64,000 bases of DNA from Microbacterium paraoxydans (GTDB taxonomy: Bacteria; Actinomycetota; Actinomycetes; Actinomycetales; Microbacteriaceae), in NCBI RefSeq assembly GCF_900105335.1, contig NZ_LT629770.1:2790001-2854000 (forward strand), given 5' to 3'. Made by a program: the position numbers and the translations under genes. Shown in pieces: positions 54,473-62,914 of the stretch; the first letter of the stretch is position 1; every line of letters begins with the position of its first letter. The notes below the pieces were generated by a model. The model saw only the letters and a list, made by a program, of their open reading frames with translations, searched no databases and was not told the origin of the DNA.

Positions 54473-55182
54473 GTCATCCCGCGCTGCGCGGAGACCACCA
54501 CGTCCACTCCACGTTCTCCGACGACGCGGTCTCCACGCTGGAGGAGAACGTCGCCGCGGCTGCGGCCGTCGGTCTCGACACCGTCCGTCTCGTCGACCAC
54601 GTGCGGCAGACCACGACTTGGGTGCCGGAGTACCTCGCCGCCGTCCGCCGGCTGGACGTCCCGGACGGATTGACGGTGCTCACCGGCGTCGAGGCGAAGA
54701 TCCTCGACGCCTCGGGCGCGCTCGACATCCCGGCGCTTCCGGCGGGCATCGACCGGATCCTCATCGCCGATCATCAGTTCCCCGGTGTGGACGGGCCGCT
54801 CGGACCCACCGCGGTCCGCGAGCGCATCGCCGCGGGCTGGGCGCCGGCCGACGTCCTCGACCAGTTCGTGGACGCCGTCGTCGCGACCATGCGCCGCCAT
54901 CCGGGCAACCAGCTCGCGCACTGCTTCTCGATCCTGCCGAAGATCGGTCTCGCGGAGGAGGAGCTCGGGGTCGAGCGCCTCGACGCGTGGGCGCGAGCCG
55001 CCGCGGAGACGGACACGCTCGTCGAGGTCAACGAGAAGTGGGTGTGCCCCGGCGCGGAGGCGCTGAACGCCCTGGAGCGCGCGGGCGCCGGCATCGTGGC
55101 CTCCACCGACAGCCACGTGGCCGCAGACGTCGGCCGGTACTCCCGCATCGTCCCGCTGCTCACAGGGACGGAAGGACGCTGA
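54469..55182 (+). CDS. PHP-domain metal-dependent phosphoesterase
   Basis: 237 residues, GTG start overlapping the ATP-grasp stop. PHP motifs in order: GDHHVHSTFSDDA (HxH), the VDH motif near residue 43, a Glu in GVEAKIL, the HC near residue 144 and the closing STDSHVA. Similar in size to histidinol-phosphatase-type and other small PHP enzymes, but there are no histidine genes here. Likely dephosphorylates a sugar or amino-acid phosphate made in the pathway. The sharing of a base with the next ATG (TGATG) ties it to the glycosyltransferase. Confidence 0.85.
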   Translation: MSHPALRGDHHVHSTFSDDAVSTLEENVAAAAAVGLDTVRLVDHVRQTTTWVPEYLAAVRRLDVPDGLTVLTGVEAKILDASGALDIPALPAGIDRILIADHQFPGVDGPLGPTAVRERIAAGWAPADVLDQFVDAVVATMRRHPGNQLAHCFSILPKIGLAEEELGVERLDAWARAAAETDTLVEVNEKWVCPGAEALNALERAGAGIVASTDSHVAADVGRYSRIVPLLTGTEGR

Positions 55183-56669
55183 TGCCCGAACTGACCTGGA
55201 TCGAGACGGTCGTCGTCGTCATCCTCCTGCTGTGCGTGCTGATCGGCACGCTGCCGGTCGTCAACACCGGTCTGCAGTTCCTCATGCTGCCGCTGCACGC
55301 CTTCCGCAATCACTACGGCAAGGCCGCCCCGTACCACCCGAACGTGGCGGTGGTCATCCCGGCGTGGAACGAGGGCCTGGTGATCGGCCCCGCGATCGAG
55401 CGGCTGCTCCAGCTCGAGTACCCCGCCGAACGCCTTCGGGTGTTCGTCGTCGACGATGCCTCCACGGACGACACCCCGGCGATCGTGCAGCAGAAGGCGG
55501 CGACCCACCCGGGGCGGGTCGTCCACCTGCGGCGCGAGAAGGGCGGGGAAGGCAAGGCACACACGCTGAACCACGGCCTCGACGTCGTGCTCGCCGACCC
55601 GTGGACCGAAGCGGTGCTCATCATGGACGCCGACGTGATCTTCGCGCGGGACTCCCTGCGCAAGCTCACCCGGCACCTCGCCGACGAGGAGGTCGGGGCC
55701 GTCACGGCCTACATCGCGGAGGGCAGCAGGGACCGCAACTACCTCACCCGGTTCATCGCGATCGAGTACGTCATCGGCCAGCTCTCGGCACGGCGCACGC
55801 AGAACGTCGGGGGAGCGATCGCCTGCCTCGCCGGGGGCGCCCAGCTGCATTCCCGCGCGAACCTCGAGGCGATCGGCGGACGCATCCCGACGGGCACGCT
55901 CGCCGAGGACACCATGACGACCTTCGAGAGTCAGCTCCACGGACGCCGGATGGTGTTCGAGCCGCACGCCGTGGTGCTCGCCGAGGAGCCGCGGACGATC
56001 GACAGTCTCTGGAAGCAGCGGCTGCGCTGGGCGCGCGGCAACGTGCAGCTCACCTCGATCTACAAGAGGCTCTGGTTCCGTCCGAGTCGCGACCACAACC
56101 TGGGCAGCATCCCCTTCGGGCTGGCCTGGTTCACGATCCTGCTGATGCCGGCGCTCCTGCTCCTCGCCGCCACCGCGATGATCGTCCTCCTGCTCCTGCA
56201 CAGCGACGTCGCGGAGTTCGTGTTCCGGTTCATGTGGATCGCCGCGGCGGCCATCTACATCTTCTCGATGCTCTACTCCGTCCAGCTCGATCCGCGCATC
56301 GGGCGGCAGTCGTGGCGCGAGGCGATCATGTTCCCGGGACTCGGGGCGCTGATCCTCATGGCCCTGGCGCTGTTCCCCTGGGCCCTGGACGGCCTGATCG
56401 GCGCGGCCGGGCAGGAGTCGACGGAGCAGACGCGTGTGCTGTGGCTGCTGGCGTTCGCCCTCTGGGGGCCGGTGTCGATGCTCGGCATCTGGCTCGCGCG
56501 AGCGGTCGAGCCGCTTCCGGCCGGACGCTTCTTCGCGGGCCTGCTGCTCTACATCTGCGGCTACGGATCGCTGCTGTGCGCGATCACCGCCGACTCGTAC
56601 CTCAAGGAGTGGCGTCGCGCGGACGCCTCCTGGATCAAGACCGAGAAGATCGGACGGGTCGACTCATGA
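55182..56669 (+). CDS. Membrane glycosyltransferase family 2, processive synthase type
   Basis: 495 residues. An N-terminal membrane helix pair (about 8-45), a GT2 catalytic domain with VAVVIPAWNEG, VVDDASTDDT (first Asp pair), MDADVIF (DxD), GTLAEDTMT (TED-like base) and QRLRW (QxxRW), then four to six C-terminal membrane helices. This is the arrangement of PgaC/IcaA, hyaluronan and cellulose synthases, which polymerise and extrude at once. I infer a GlcNAc-type polymer because a PIG-L deacetylase opens the operon, but the sugar cannot be read from sequence. ATG shares a base with the PHP stop. Confidence 0.88.
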   Translation: MPELTWIETVVVVILLLCVLIGTLPVVNTGLQFLMLPLHAFRNHYGKAAPYHPNVAVVIPAWNEGLVIGPAIERLLQLEYPAERLRVFVVDDASTDDTPAIVQQKAATHPGRVVHLRREKGGEGKAHTLNHGLDVVLADPWTEAVLIMDADVIFARDSLRKLTRHLADEEVGAVTAYIAEGSRDRNYLTRFIAIEYVIGQLSARRTQNVGGAIACLAGGAQLHSRANLEAIGGRIPTGTLAEDTMTTFESQLHGRRMVFEPHAVVLAEEPRTIDSLWKQRLRWARGNVQLTSIYKRLWFRPSRDHNLGSIPFGLAWFTILLMPALLLLAATAMIVLLLLHSDVAEFVFRFMWIAAAAIYIFSMLYSVQLDPRIGRQSWREAIMFPGLGALILMALALFPWALDGLIGAAGQESTEQTRVLWLLAFALWGPVSMLGIWLARAVEPLPAGRFFAGLLLYICGYGSLLCAITADSYLKEWRRADASWIKTEKIGRVDS

Positions 56670-56809
56670 CCGACGCACCATCACACGACGCCGAGGTGGA
56701 GGAGATCGCGGCCGACGCCCGGAAGGAGCGCCGCCTCATCCCGCAGGCGCTCATCTCCCTCGCCGTCGTGGTCGTGATCGTCGTCGTCCGAGAGCTGCTC
56801 CTGCGATGA
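56666..56809 (+). CDS. 47-residue single-pass membrane protein
   Basis: ATG overlaps the glycosyltransferase stop (ATGA), and its own stop overlaps the next ATG. An acidic then basic N-terminus (about 1-25) and one hydrophobic helix (about 27-43) ending in REL. It sits where PgaD/IcaD, small accessory subunits of poly-GlcNAc synthases, are found, but has one helix rather than two. It may be a subunit of the synthase. No known domain. Confidence 0.7.
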   Translation: MTDAPSHDAEVEEIAADARKERRLIPQALISLAVVVVIVVVRELLLR

Positions 56810-57153
56810 CCGGACGACCGCTCGCCCTGGTCGTCGAGGACGCTCCGGATCAGGCGACCCTGCTGGGTCGGTACCTCGATCGCGAGGGCTTCGACGTGTT
56901 CGTCGCGTCCGATGCCGAGTCTGCGATCGCCGCCTTCCCGGACATCCACCCCAGGGTCGCCGTCCTGGACCTGCTGCTCCCCGGCATCTCCGGGCAGGCC
57001 TGCTGCCGGCTGATCCACGAACGCTTTCCGGAGTGCTTCCTCATCGTCAGCTCGGTGCTGGACGTCGCCGAGTACCCGCCGGCGGACGCGGCCCTGCCGA
57101 AGCCGATCACCGGGGCCGACCTGCATCGCGCCGTGGAACGGGTTCCGCGATGA
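56806..57153 (+). CDS. Single-domain response regulator
   Basis: 115 residues, only a receiver domain. VVEDAPDQ gives the acidic pair (with Glu replacing the first Asp), Asp53-type phosphoacceptor in VLDLLLPG, and LPKPI supplies the Lys. The Thr/Ser position is in SSVLD. No output domain: it must act by protein contact, either as a relay between the downstream kinase and the REC-PIG-L protein or on the synthase. Coupled at both ends by four-base overlaps. Confidence 0.88.
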   Translation: MTGRPLALVVEDAPDQATLLGRYLDREGFDVFVASDAESAIAAFPDIHPRVAVLDLLLPGISGQACCRLIHERFPECFLIVSSVLDVAEYPPADAALPKPITGADLHRAVERVPR

Positions 57154-58961
57154 GGGCGACACCGCTGGAGCGCGCCGAGAACCGCTGGTACCGGGTCATC
57201 GACAACCCGAACCCGATCGTCAAGCAGATCCCGACGCTCGTCGCCGCCGCGATCGCAGGCGTGATGACCTGGGCCATCCCCAGCCTGCCGTTCACCGATG
57301 TCGCCCTCGCCCTGGCCGGCCTCGCGATCGTCCTCGTCGCGACGCTCCACGCCGGAGTGCTCAGCGCGTTGCACATCCGGGAGGGCTGGATCGTGCTCCT
57401 GGTCCCGATGGTCGACATCCTGGGGCTGGGGCTCTTCCGCGCCGGGACGGGAGGCGCGGCCTCGCTCTTCAGCTCGCTCGTGCTGCTCCCCGTGATCTGG
57501 ATCGCGGCGGCGCCAGGAATCCGCTGGGTCTTCGTCGTCGGCGCGTTCACGTCGCTCGCGCTGCTGATCCCCTACGTCATCGAACCGCCGACGAACGCGG
57601 TCGTGTGGCTCCGCGGCGTCGTCGGTCCTCTCGTCTTCGCGGCCGTCGCGGCCGTGGTGAACGAGCTCTCCCGGCAACAGCGCCTGCGGGTGCAGCAGGC
57701 GGAGGAGCTGGTCACGGAGCGGACCAAGGCGCTGTCCGAGAACGTCTCGATGATCGTGCAGCTGCGACAGAAGGAGCACGAGTACCGCGTGCTGCTCGAC
57801 TCGTTCGAGGGCCTGTGGGCGTCGATCACCGCGCAGGCCGTGATCGGCACCGATCGCGAGGGGCGCGTCACGGCGTGGAACCCCGGGGCCGTCCGCCTGC
57901 TCGGGCTCTCTCACGACGAGGCTCTCGATGACGTGCGCGTCGATCGCTTCTTCTCGTCGTCGGCGTTGACCATGCTGGCCGAGGACACCGCCGCACGCGA
58001 AGGGGATGCAGGGGCGGCGAGCGATCCGACCGCGCGCACCGGCGTCTCGGACGGGCTCCGGGAGCTCTTCGCCCAGGCGGATGCCGGGCATACCGTCGAC
58101 GGCGACATCGAGGTCAGGACCGCGGGCGGCACGACGGTACCCGCCCGGGTGACCGTGACGCCGCACAAGGATCCGTCCGGCGCGCAGCAGGGCTACCTGT
58201 TCGTGCTCACCGATGAGACGAGAGCCGTCGAGGTCGCGCGCATGAAGGACGAGTTCGTGGGGATGATCTCCCATGAGCTGCGGACGCCGCTGAGCGCGAT
58301 CATCGGCTTCCTCGACCTGCTGCAGAACGATCCGGGTCAGCCGCTGACCGAGGACCAGCAGGAGTTCGTCGGCATCATCGAGCGCAATGCGAAGCGCCTG
58401 CTGAACCTCGTCGGCGACCTGCTCTTCACGGCGCAGGTGGAGTCGGGGCGCTTCCCTTTGGAGCGGGACGAGGCGGACGTCGCGGCGCTCGTGCGTTCGG
58501 CCGTGGCCTCGGCGGGACCGCACGCGCAGCGCGAGGGGATCGAGCTGGACCTGCAGGTCGGCGACGAGCCGATCCCGCTGCTCGTCGATCCCGGACGCCT
58601 CGGGCAGGCCGTGGACAACCTCCTCTCGAACGCCATCAAGTTCACCCCGCGCGGGGGTCGGGTGACGGCCGCCGTGCGTCGCCTCGACGGCGGGGTGCAG
58701 GTCGCCGTCGCCGACACCGGGGTCGGGATCCCGCAGGACGAGCAGCGCATGCTCTTCACCCGGTTCTTCCGGGCCTCGACGGCCACCCGCAACGCCGTGC
58801 CGGGCGTGGGGCTGGGTCTCACGATCACGCGGGCGATCGTGCTGGCCCACGGCGGCTCCATGGACGTGACCAGCGAGGAGGGGGTGGGCACCGAGTTCCG
58901 GTTCTTCCTCCCGGCGGCACCCAAGACCGAGGTGCTGCAGACGCTCAGCCGCGCGGACTGA
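57150..58961 (+). CDS. Membrane sensor histidine kinase of the PIG-L/GT2 operon
   Basis: 603 residues. Six membrane helices (about 25-175), a coiled coil (about 175-215), a PAS domain (about 215-360; AVIGTDREGRVTAWNPGAVRLLG), HisKA with His375 in ISHELRTP and HATPase with DNLLSNAIKFTP, DTGVGIPQDEQ and GVGLGLTI. The membrane part has the same layout and several shared sequence blocks with the kinase at 3673. ATG overlaps the lone receiver stop. It should phosphorylate that receiver, the REC-PIG-L protein, or both. Confidence 0.92.
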   Translation: MRATPLERAENRWYRVIDNPNPIVKQIPTLVAAAIAGVMTWAIPSLPFTDVALALAGLAIVLVATLHAGVLSALHIREGWIVLLVPMVDILGLGLFRAGTGGAASLFSSLVLLPVIWIAAAPGIRWVFVVGAFTSLALLIPYVIEPPTNAVVWLRGVVGPLVFAAVAAVVNELSRQQRLRVQQAEELVTERTKALSENVSMIVQLRQKEHEYRVLLDSFEGLWASITAQAVIGTDREGRVTAWNPGAVRLLGLSHDEALDDVRVDRFFSSSALTMLAEDTAAREGDAGAASDPTARTGVSDGLRELFAQADAGHTVDGDIEVRTAGGTTVPARVTVTPHKDPSGAQQGYLFVLTDETRAVEVARMKDEFVGMISHELRTPLSAIIGFLDLLQNDPGQPLTEDQQEFVGIIERNAKRLLNLVGDLLFTAQVESGRFPLERDEADVAALVRSAVASAGPHAQREGIELDLQVGDEPIPLLVDPGRLGQAVDNLLSNAIKFTPRGGRVTAAVRRLDGGVQVAVADTGVGIPQDEQRMLFTRFFRASTATRNAVPGVGLGLTITRAIVLAHGGSMDVTSEEGVGTEFRFFLPAAPKTEVLQTLSRAD

Positions 58962-59007
58962 TAGCCTGGTCGGCTCGCTGTCCGCGGGCGGAAGGACGGC
59001 CACGCCT

Positions 59008-60696
59008 GTGGGGTACATCGACGCATCCGGGATCTCGCTGACGCTTCCCGACGGCAGACCGCTTCTCGACGAGGTGTCGTTCCGTGTCGGGGCGGGGTCG
59101 ACCAGCGCTCTCATCGGGCCCAACGGGGCGGGGAAGACGACGCTGCTGCGGATCATCCGCGGCGAGCAGTCGGCCGACGACGGGGTCGTGACCATCGACG
59201 GCGGCCTCGGCGTCATGGACCAGTTCGTCGGACACGGCGAGCCCGGCCAGACCGTGCACGAGCTGCTCGTGCGGGTGGCTCCCACCCGCGTCCGTTTCGC
59301 CGCGCAGGCGCTGGAGGCGGCGGAGAACGCCCTCATCGACCGCGACGAGCACGACACCCAGATGGCCTACGCCTCCGCGATCGCCGAGTACGCGGACGCC
59401 GGCGGCTACGAGCACGAGACCGTGTGGGATCAGTGCACCGTGGCGGCGCTCGGCGTGCCGTTCGAGCGGGCGCGCTACCGCGAGCTCACCTCCCTCTCCG
59501 GAGGCGAGCAGAAGCGGCTCGCCCTGGAGGCGCTGCTGCGCGGCCCGGACGAGGTGCTCCTGCTCGACGAGCCGGACAACTACCTCGACGTGCCGACCAA
59601 GCGGTGGCTCGAGGAGCGGCTGCGCGCCACCGACAAGACCGTGCTGCTGGTCTCGCACGACCGCGAGCTCCTCGCCAGGGCCGCCGATCGGCTGATCACG
59701 CTGGAGCCCGGCGCGGCGGGGTCGACCGCCTGGGTGCACGGCGGGAGCTTCGCCACCTACCACCAGGCGCGCACCGACCGGATGGACCGGCTCGACGAGC
59801 TGCGCCGGCGGTGGGACGAGCAGCACGAGAAGCTCCGCGTCCTCGTCGCGAACCTCAAGGTCAAGGCGTCCGCCAACGACGGCTTCGCGTCCCGCTACCA
59901 GGCGGCGCAGACGCGGCTACGGAAGTTCGAGGAGGCGGGCCCGCCGGAGGAGCGGCCCCCGGCGCAGGAGTTCGACATGCGCCTCCGCGGTGCCAGGACC
60001 GGCAAGCGGGCCGTCGTCGCGGACCGTCTGGAGCTGACCGGCCTCATGCGTCCGTTCGACACCGAGATCTGGTACGGCGACCGCGTCGGCGTGCTCGGCT
60101 CCAACGGCTCGGGCAAGTCGCACTTCCTGCGGCTGTTGGCCCTCGGCGGGACCGACCCGGATCCGTCCCTCGGGCACGTGACCGCGGTCGCGGAGGAGCT
60201 CAGCCCGGTCGCGCACGCCGGTCGCGCGGTGCTCGGCGCCCGCGTGGTGCCAGGGCTCTTCGCACAGACCCACGCGCATCCGGAGTTCGTCGGCCGCACC
60301 CTGCTCGAGATCCTGCACCGCGGGGACGACCTCCGAGACGGGATGCCCCGCGACGCGGCGAGCTCGGCCCTGGACAGGTACGGCCTCGTGCGTCAGGCGC
60401 AGCAGCCGTTCGAATCGCTCTCCGGCGGACAGCAGGCGCGGTTCCAGGTGCTCCTGCTCGAGCTCTCCGGCGCGACTCTGCTCCTCCTCGACGAGCCCAC
60501 CGACAACCTCGACCTCGAGTCGGCCGAGGCGCTGGAGGAGGCGCTCGGACGCTTCGAGGGCACGGTGGTCGCGGTCACGCACGACCGGTGGTTCGCGCGC
60601 TCCTTCGACCGGTTCCTCGTGTTCGGAACGGACGGCGAGGTCTACGAGTCCGACGAGCCGGTGTGGGACGAGCGGCGGGTGGCCCGTGCGCGCTGA
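59008..60696 (+). CDS. ABC-F family ATPase
   Basis: 562 residues, GTG start, no membrane helices. Two ABC domains: Walker A GPNGAGKTT and GSNGSGKSH, signatures LSGGEQKRLA and LSGGQQARFQ, Walker B LLLDEPDNYLDV and LLLDEPTDNLDL. The interdomain linker (about 250-330) is charged and helical, the part that reaches toward the ribosomal peptidyl-transferase centre in ABC-F proteins. Role: translation factor or ribosome protection; the specific subfamily cannot be named. The second Walker A ends KSH rather than KST/S. Confidence 0.9.
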   Translation: MGYIDASGISLTLPDGRPLLDEVSFRVGAGSTSALIGPNGAGKTTLLRIIRGEQSADDGVVTIDGGLGVMDQFVGHGEPGQTVHELLVRVAPTRVRFAAQALEAAENALIDRDEHDTQMAYASAIAEYADAGGYEHETVWDQCTVAALGVPFERARYRELTSLSGGEQKRLALEALLRGPDEVLLLDEPDNYLDVPTKRWLEERLRATDKTVLLVSHDRELLARAADRLITLEPGAAGSTAWVHGGSFATYHQARTDRMDRLDELRRRWDEQHEKLRVLVANLKVKASANDGFASRYQAAQTRLRKFEEAGPPEERPPAQEFDMRLRGARTGKRAVVADRLELTGLMRPFDTEIWYGDRVGVLGSNGSGKSHFLRLLALGGTDPDPSLGHVTAVAEELSPVAHAGRAVLGARVVPGLFAQTHAHPEFVGRTLLEILHRGDDLRDGMPRDAASSALDRYGLVRQAQQPFESLSGGQQARFQVLLLELSGATLLLLDEPTDNLDLESAEALEEALGRFEGTVVAVTHDRWFARSFDRFLVFGTDGEVYESDEPVWDERRVARAR

Positions 60697-60723
60697 CCGC
60701 CGCGGAGGCCGCCGGGCGCCGGG

Positions 60724-60729
60724 TAGGCT
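60724..60729 (+). promoter_or_regulatory. -10 box for leaderless guaB3 transcript
   Basis: TAGGCT ends six bases before GTG 60736, the same hexamer as at acpS and csrA. Confidence 0.5.
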
Positions 60730-60735
60730 GGACGG

Positions 60736-61857
60736 GTGACCATGGAGATCGAGCTCGGCCGAGGAAAGCGCGCGCGTCGCGCGTACACGTTCGACGACAT
60801 CGCGGTGGTGCCCTCGCGGCGCACGCGCAACCCGGAGGACGTGTCCACCGCGTGGACGATCGACGCCTTCGGCTTCGAGATCCCGGTGCTCGGGGCGCCG
60901 ATGGACTCGGTCGTCAGCCCGCGCACCGCGATCATGCTCGGACAGCTCGGCGGTCTGGGGGTGCTCGATCTGGAGGGGCTCTGGACCCGCTACGAGGACC
61001 CGGAGCCGCTGCTCGCCGAGATCGCGGGCCTCGCGGAGGACCGGGCGACCGTGCGCATGCAGGAGCTCTACTCCGAGCCCATCAAGCCCGAGCTCATCAC
61101 CCGCCGCCTCGCCGAGATCCGGGAGGCGGGCGTCACCGTCGCCGGCTCCCTCACCCCGCAGCGCACTCAGGAGTTCTACGACACCGTCGCCGCAGCCGGG
61201 GTCGACCTGTTCGTCATCCGCGGCACGACCGTCTCCGCGGAGCACGTGTCCAGCGTGGCGGAGCCGCTGAACCTCAAGAAGTTCATCTACGACCTCGACG
61301 TGCCGGTGATCGTGGGCGGAGCGGCGACCTACACCGCGGCGCTCCACCTCATGCGCACCGGCGCGGCCGGCGTGCTCGTGGGCTTCGGCGGCGGTGCGGC
61401 GTCCACCACCCGTGCCACCCTCGGCATCCACGCGCCCATGGCGACCGCGGTGTCGGATGTGGCGGCCGCGCGTCGGGACTACCTCGACGAGTCCGGCGGC
61501 CGCTACGTGCACGTGATCGCCGACGGCGGCGTCGGCACCTCGGGCGACATCGTGAAGGCGCTCGCCATGGGCGCCGACGCGGTCATGCTCGGCGTCGCCC
61601 TGGCCCGTGCCACGGACGCCCCCGGCCAGGGGTTCCACTGGGGTCCCGAGGCGCACCACCCCAAGCTCCCGCGCGGGCGACGCGTCGAGGTGGGCGGCAT
61701 CGGCACGCTGGAGGAGATCCTCTACGGCCCCGCTCCGGTCGCCGACGGCACCGCGAACCTCATCGGCGCGCTGCGCAAGTCGATGGCCACCACCGGGTAC
61801 TCCGACCTCAAGGAGTTCCAGCGGGTGGAGGTCGTCCTGGCTCCGTACGAGGCCTGA
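60736..61857 (+). CDS. guaB3: GuaB3-type IMP dehydrogenase-related protein
   Basis: 373 residues, shorter than GuaB (500) because the CBS domains are missing. TIM-barrel motifs YTFDDIAVVPS, GAPMDSVVSP, VIVGGAATYTAAL and IADGGVGTSGDIVKAL follow the IMPDH/GMPR superfamily. At the catalytic loop it reads IRGTTVSAEH with no Cys, so it is not an ordinary IMPDH. GuaB3 proteins are widespread in actinobacteria. True GuaB is at 49902 in this window. Confidence 0.9.
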   Translation: MTMEIELGRGKRARRAYTFDDIAVVPSRRTRNPEDVSTAWTIDAFGFEIPVLGAPMDSVVSPRTAIMLGQLGGLGVLDLEGLWTRYEDPEPLLAEIAGLAEDRATVRMQELYSEPIKPELITRRLAEIREAGVTVAGSLTPQRTQEFYDTVAAAGVDLFVIRGTTVSAEHVSSVAEPLNLKKFIYDLDVPVIVGGAATYTAALHLMRTGAAGVLVGFGGGAASTTRATLGIHAPMATAVSDVAAARRDYLDESGGRYVHVIADGGVGTSGDIVKALAMGADAVMLGVALARATDAPGQGFHWGPEAHHPKLPRGRRVEVGGIGTLEEILYGPAPVADGTANLIGALRKSMATTGYSDLKEFQRVEVVLAPYEA

Positions 61858-61872
61858 GGTCTCCGCATCACC

Positions 61873-62673
61873 GTGACCGCACCTGCTCCCTTCCCGCCGA
61901 CCCTCCGTGAGGTCATGCTGCGGGGACGCTGGATCGCGATGCTGCTGCTGTGTCTCGTCGTCGCCGGGGTGTTCGCCTGGCTCGGTCAGTGGCAGCTGGA
62001 GCGGGCGATCGAGACCGATCCTCCGGCGCCGGGGGCGACCGAGCAGATCCGACCGCTCGATGACGTCGTAGTGCCGGGGGAGTACCTCCCCGAGCCCCTG
62101 GTCGGGCAGCGCGTGGAGACCGAGGGCGTCTGGGTCCCCGGGGATTTCCTCGTCGTGGGCAGCCGCTTCAACGACGGCGTCGAGGGGTACTGGGTCACCG
62201 GTCAGCTCCGCGTCGACGAGCGGGTCTCGCTGGCGGTGGCCATCGGCTGGGCACCGGATCGGGAGGCCGCCGATGCCGCTGTGGAGCGCCTCGAGGCCGA
62301 CGCGGACGGCAGCGTGGTCCCCGTCGCCGGTCGCATCATCTCGGATGAGGGTCCGTCGGTGCCGCCGCGCACCGATCCGGAGCAGCTGGACCGGATGTCG
62401 CCGGCGGCTCTGTTGAGCCGCTGGCACGACATCGAGCAGCTCGACGTCTACCGTCCGTACCTCGCCTCCACGACCGCGACGGCAGGCCTCGCCGACATCG
62501 CCTCCCCGGCGCCCGACGAGCAGTCGCCGGTCAACTGGCTCAACGTGTTCTACGCCGCCGAGTGGGTCATCTTCGCCGGCTTCGCGTTCTACCTCTGGTA
62601 CCGCCTGGCGAAGGATGCCTGGGAGCGCGAGCTGGAGGAGTTCGAGGACGCCGAGGGGTCCGCGGCCGTCTGA
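61873..62673 (+). CDS. SURF1-family cytochrome oxidase assembly protein
   Basis: 266 residues, GTG start. Topology of SURF1: N-terminal helix (about 18-38) with the family GQWQLERA just after, a large exported loop, and a C-terminal helix (about 228-250) after NWLNVFYAAEW. SURF1 helps insert heme or copper into haem-copper oxidases. In actinobacteria it is often found near guaB3-type genes; no oxidase gene is in the window. Confidence 0.88.
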   Translation: MTAPAPFPPTLREVMLRGRWIAMLLLCLVVAGVFAWLGQWQLERAIETDPPAPGATEQIRPLDDVVVPGEYLPEPLVGQRVETEGVWVPGDFLVVGSRFNDGVEGYWVTGQLRVDERVSLAVAIGWAPDREAADAAVERLEADADGSVVPVAGRIISDEGPSVPPRTDPEQLDRMSPAALLSRWHDIEQLDVYRPYLASTTATAGLADIASPAPDEQSPVNWLNVFYAAEWVIFAGFAFYLWYRLAKDAWERELEEFEDAEGSAAV

Positions 62674-62797
62674 CCGCTGTTGCGCATCCGCGCGTCGGAT
62701 GCTGCGCTTCTGCGCGTCGGGTCGGCCCGGTGTGAACCTTCGTCAGGGGGTGTCGCGGCCATTCGGTGAGCGCTCGGTGACCAATGGGAAAACTCCG

Positions 62798-62826
62798 TTG
62801 AGGATGTCCGAACCGCTCCGTATGCT
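62798..62826 (+). promoter_or_regulatory. Housekeeping-type promoter for the secreted nuclease gene
   Basis: TTGAGG (62798-62803), 17-base spacer, TATGCT (62821-62826): a clear -35/-10 pair, giving a leader of about 80 bases with an AGGAGA ribosome binding site. The rest of the 241-base gap shows only a weak 7-bp hairpin (62684-62702) after the SURF1 gene. Confidence 0.65.
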
Positions 62827-62914
62827 CGCTCCATGTGCGCACGCTGGGAGTTCCCGATGTGTGCGATGACAGCGTCCTGAGCAGCGCCGGAACACGATCG
62901 AGGAGACAGCACCG

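Noticed and set aside
54469..55182. PHP gene as histidinol phosphatase (hisK)
   Set aside because: No other histidine genes are near, and the gene is translationally tied to the GT2/ATP-grasp operon.
62684..62702. Terminator after the SURF1 gene
   Set aside because: Only a 7-bp stem without a T tract; too weak to list as a feature.
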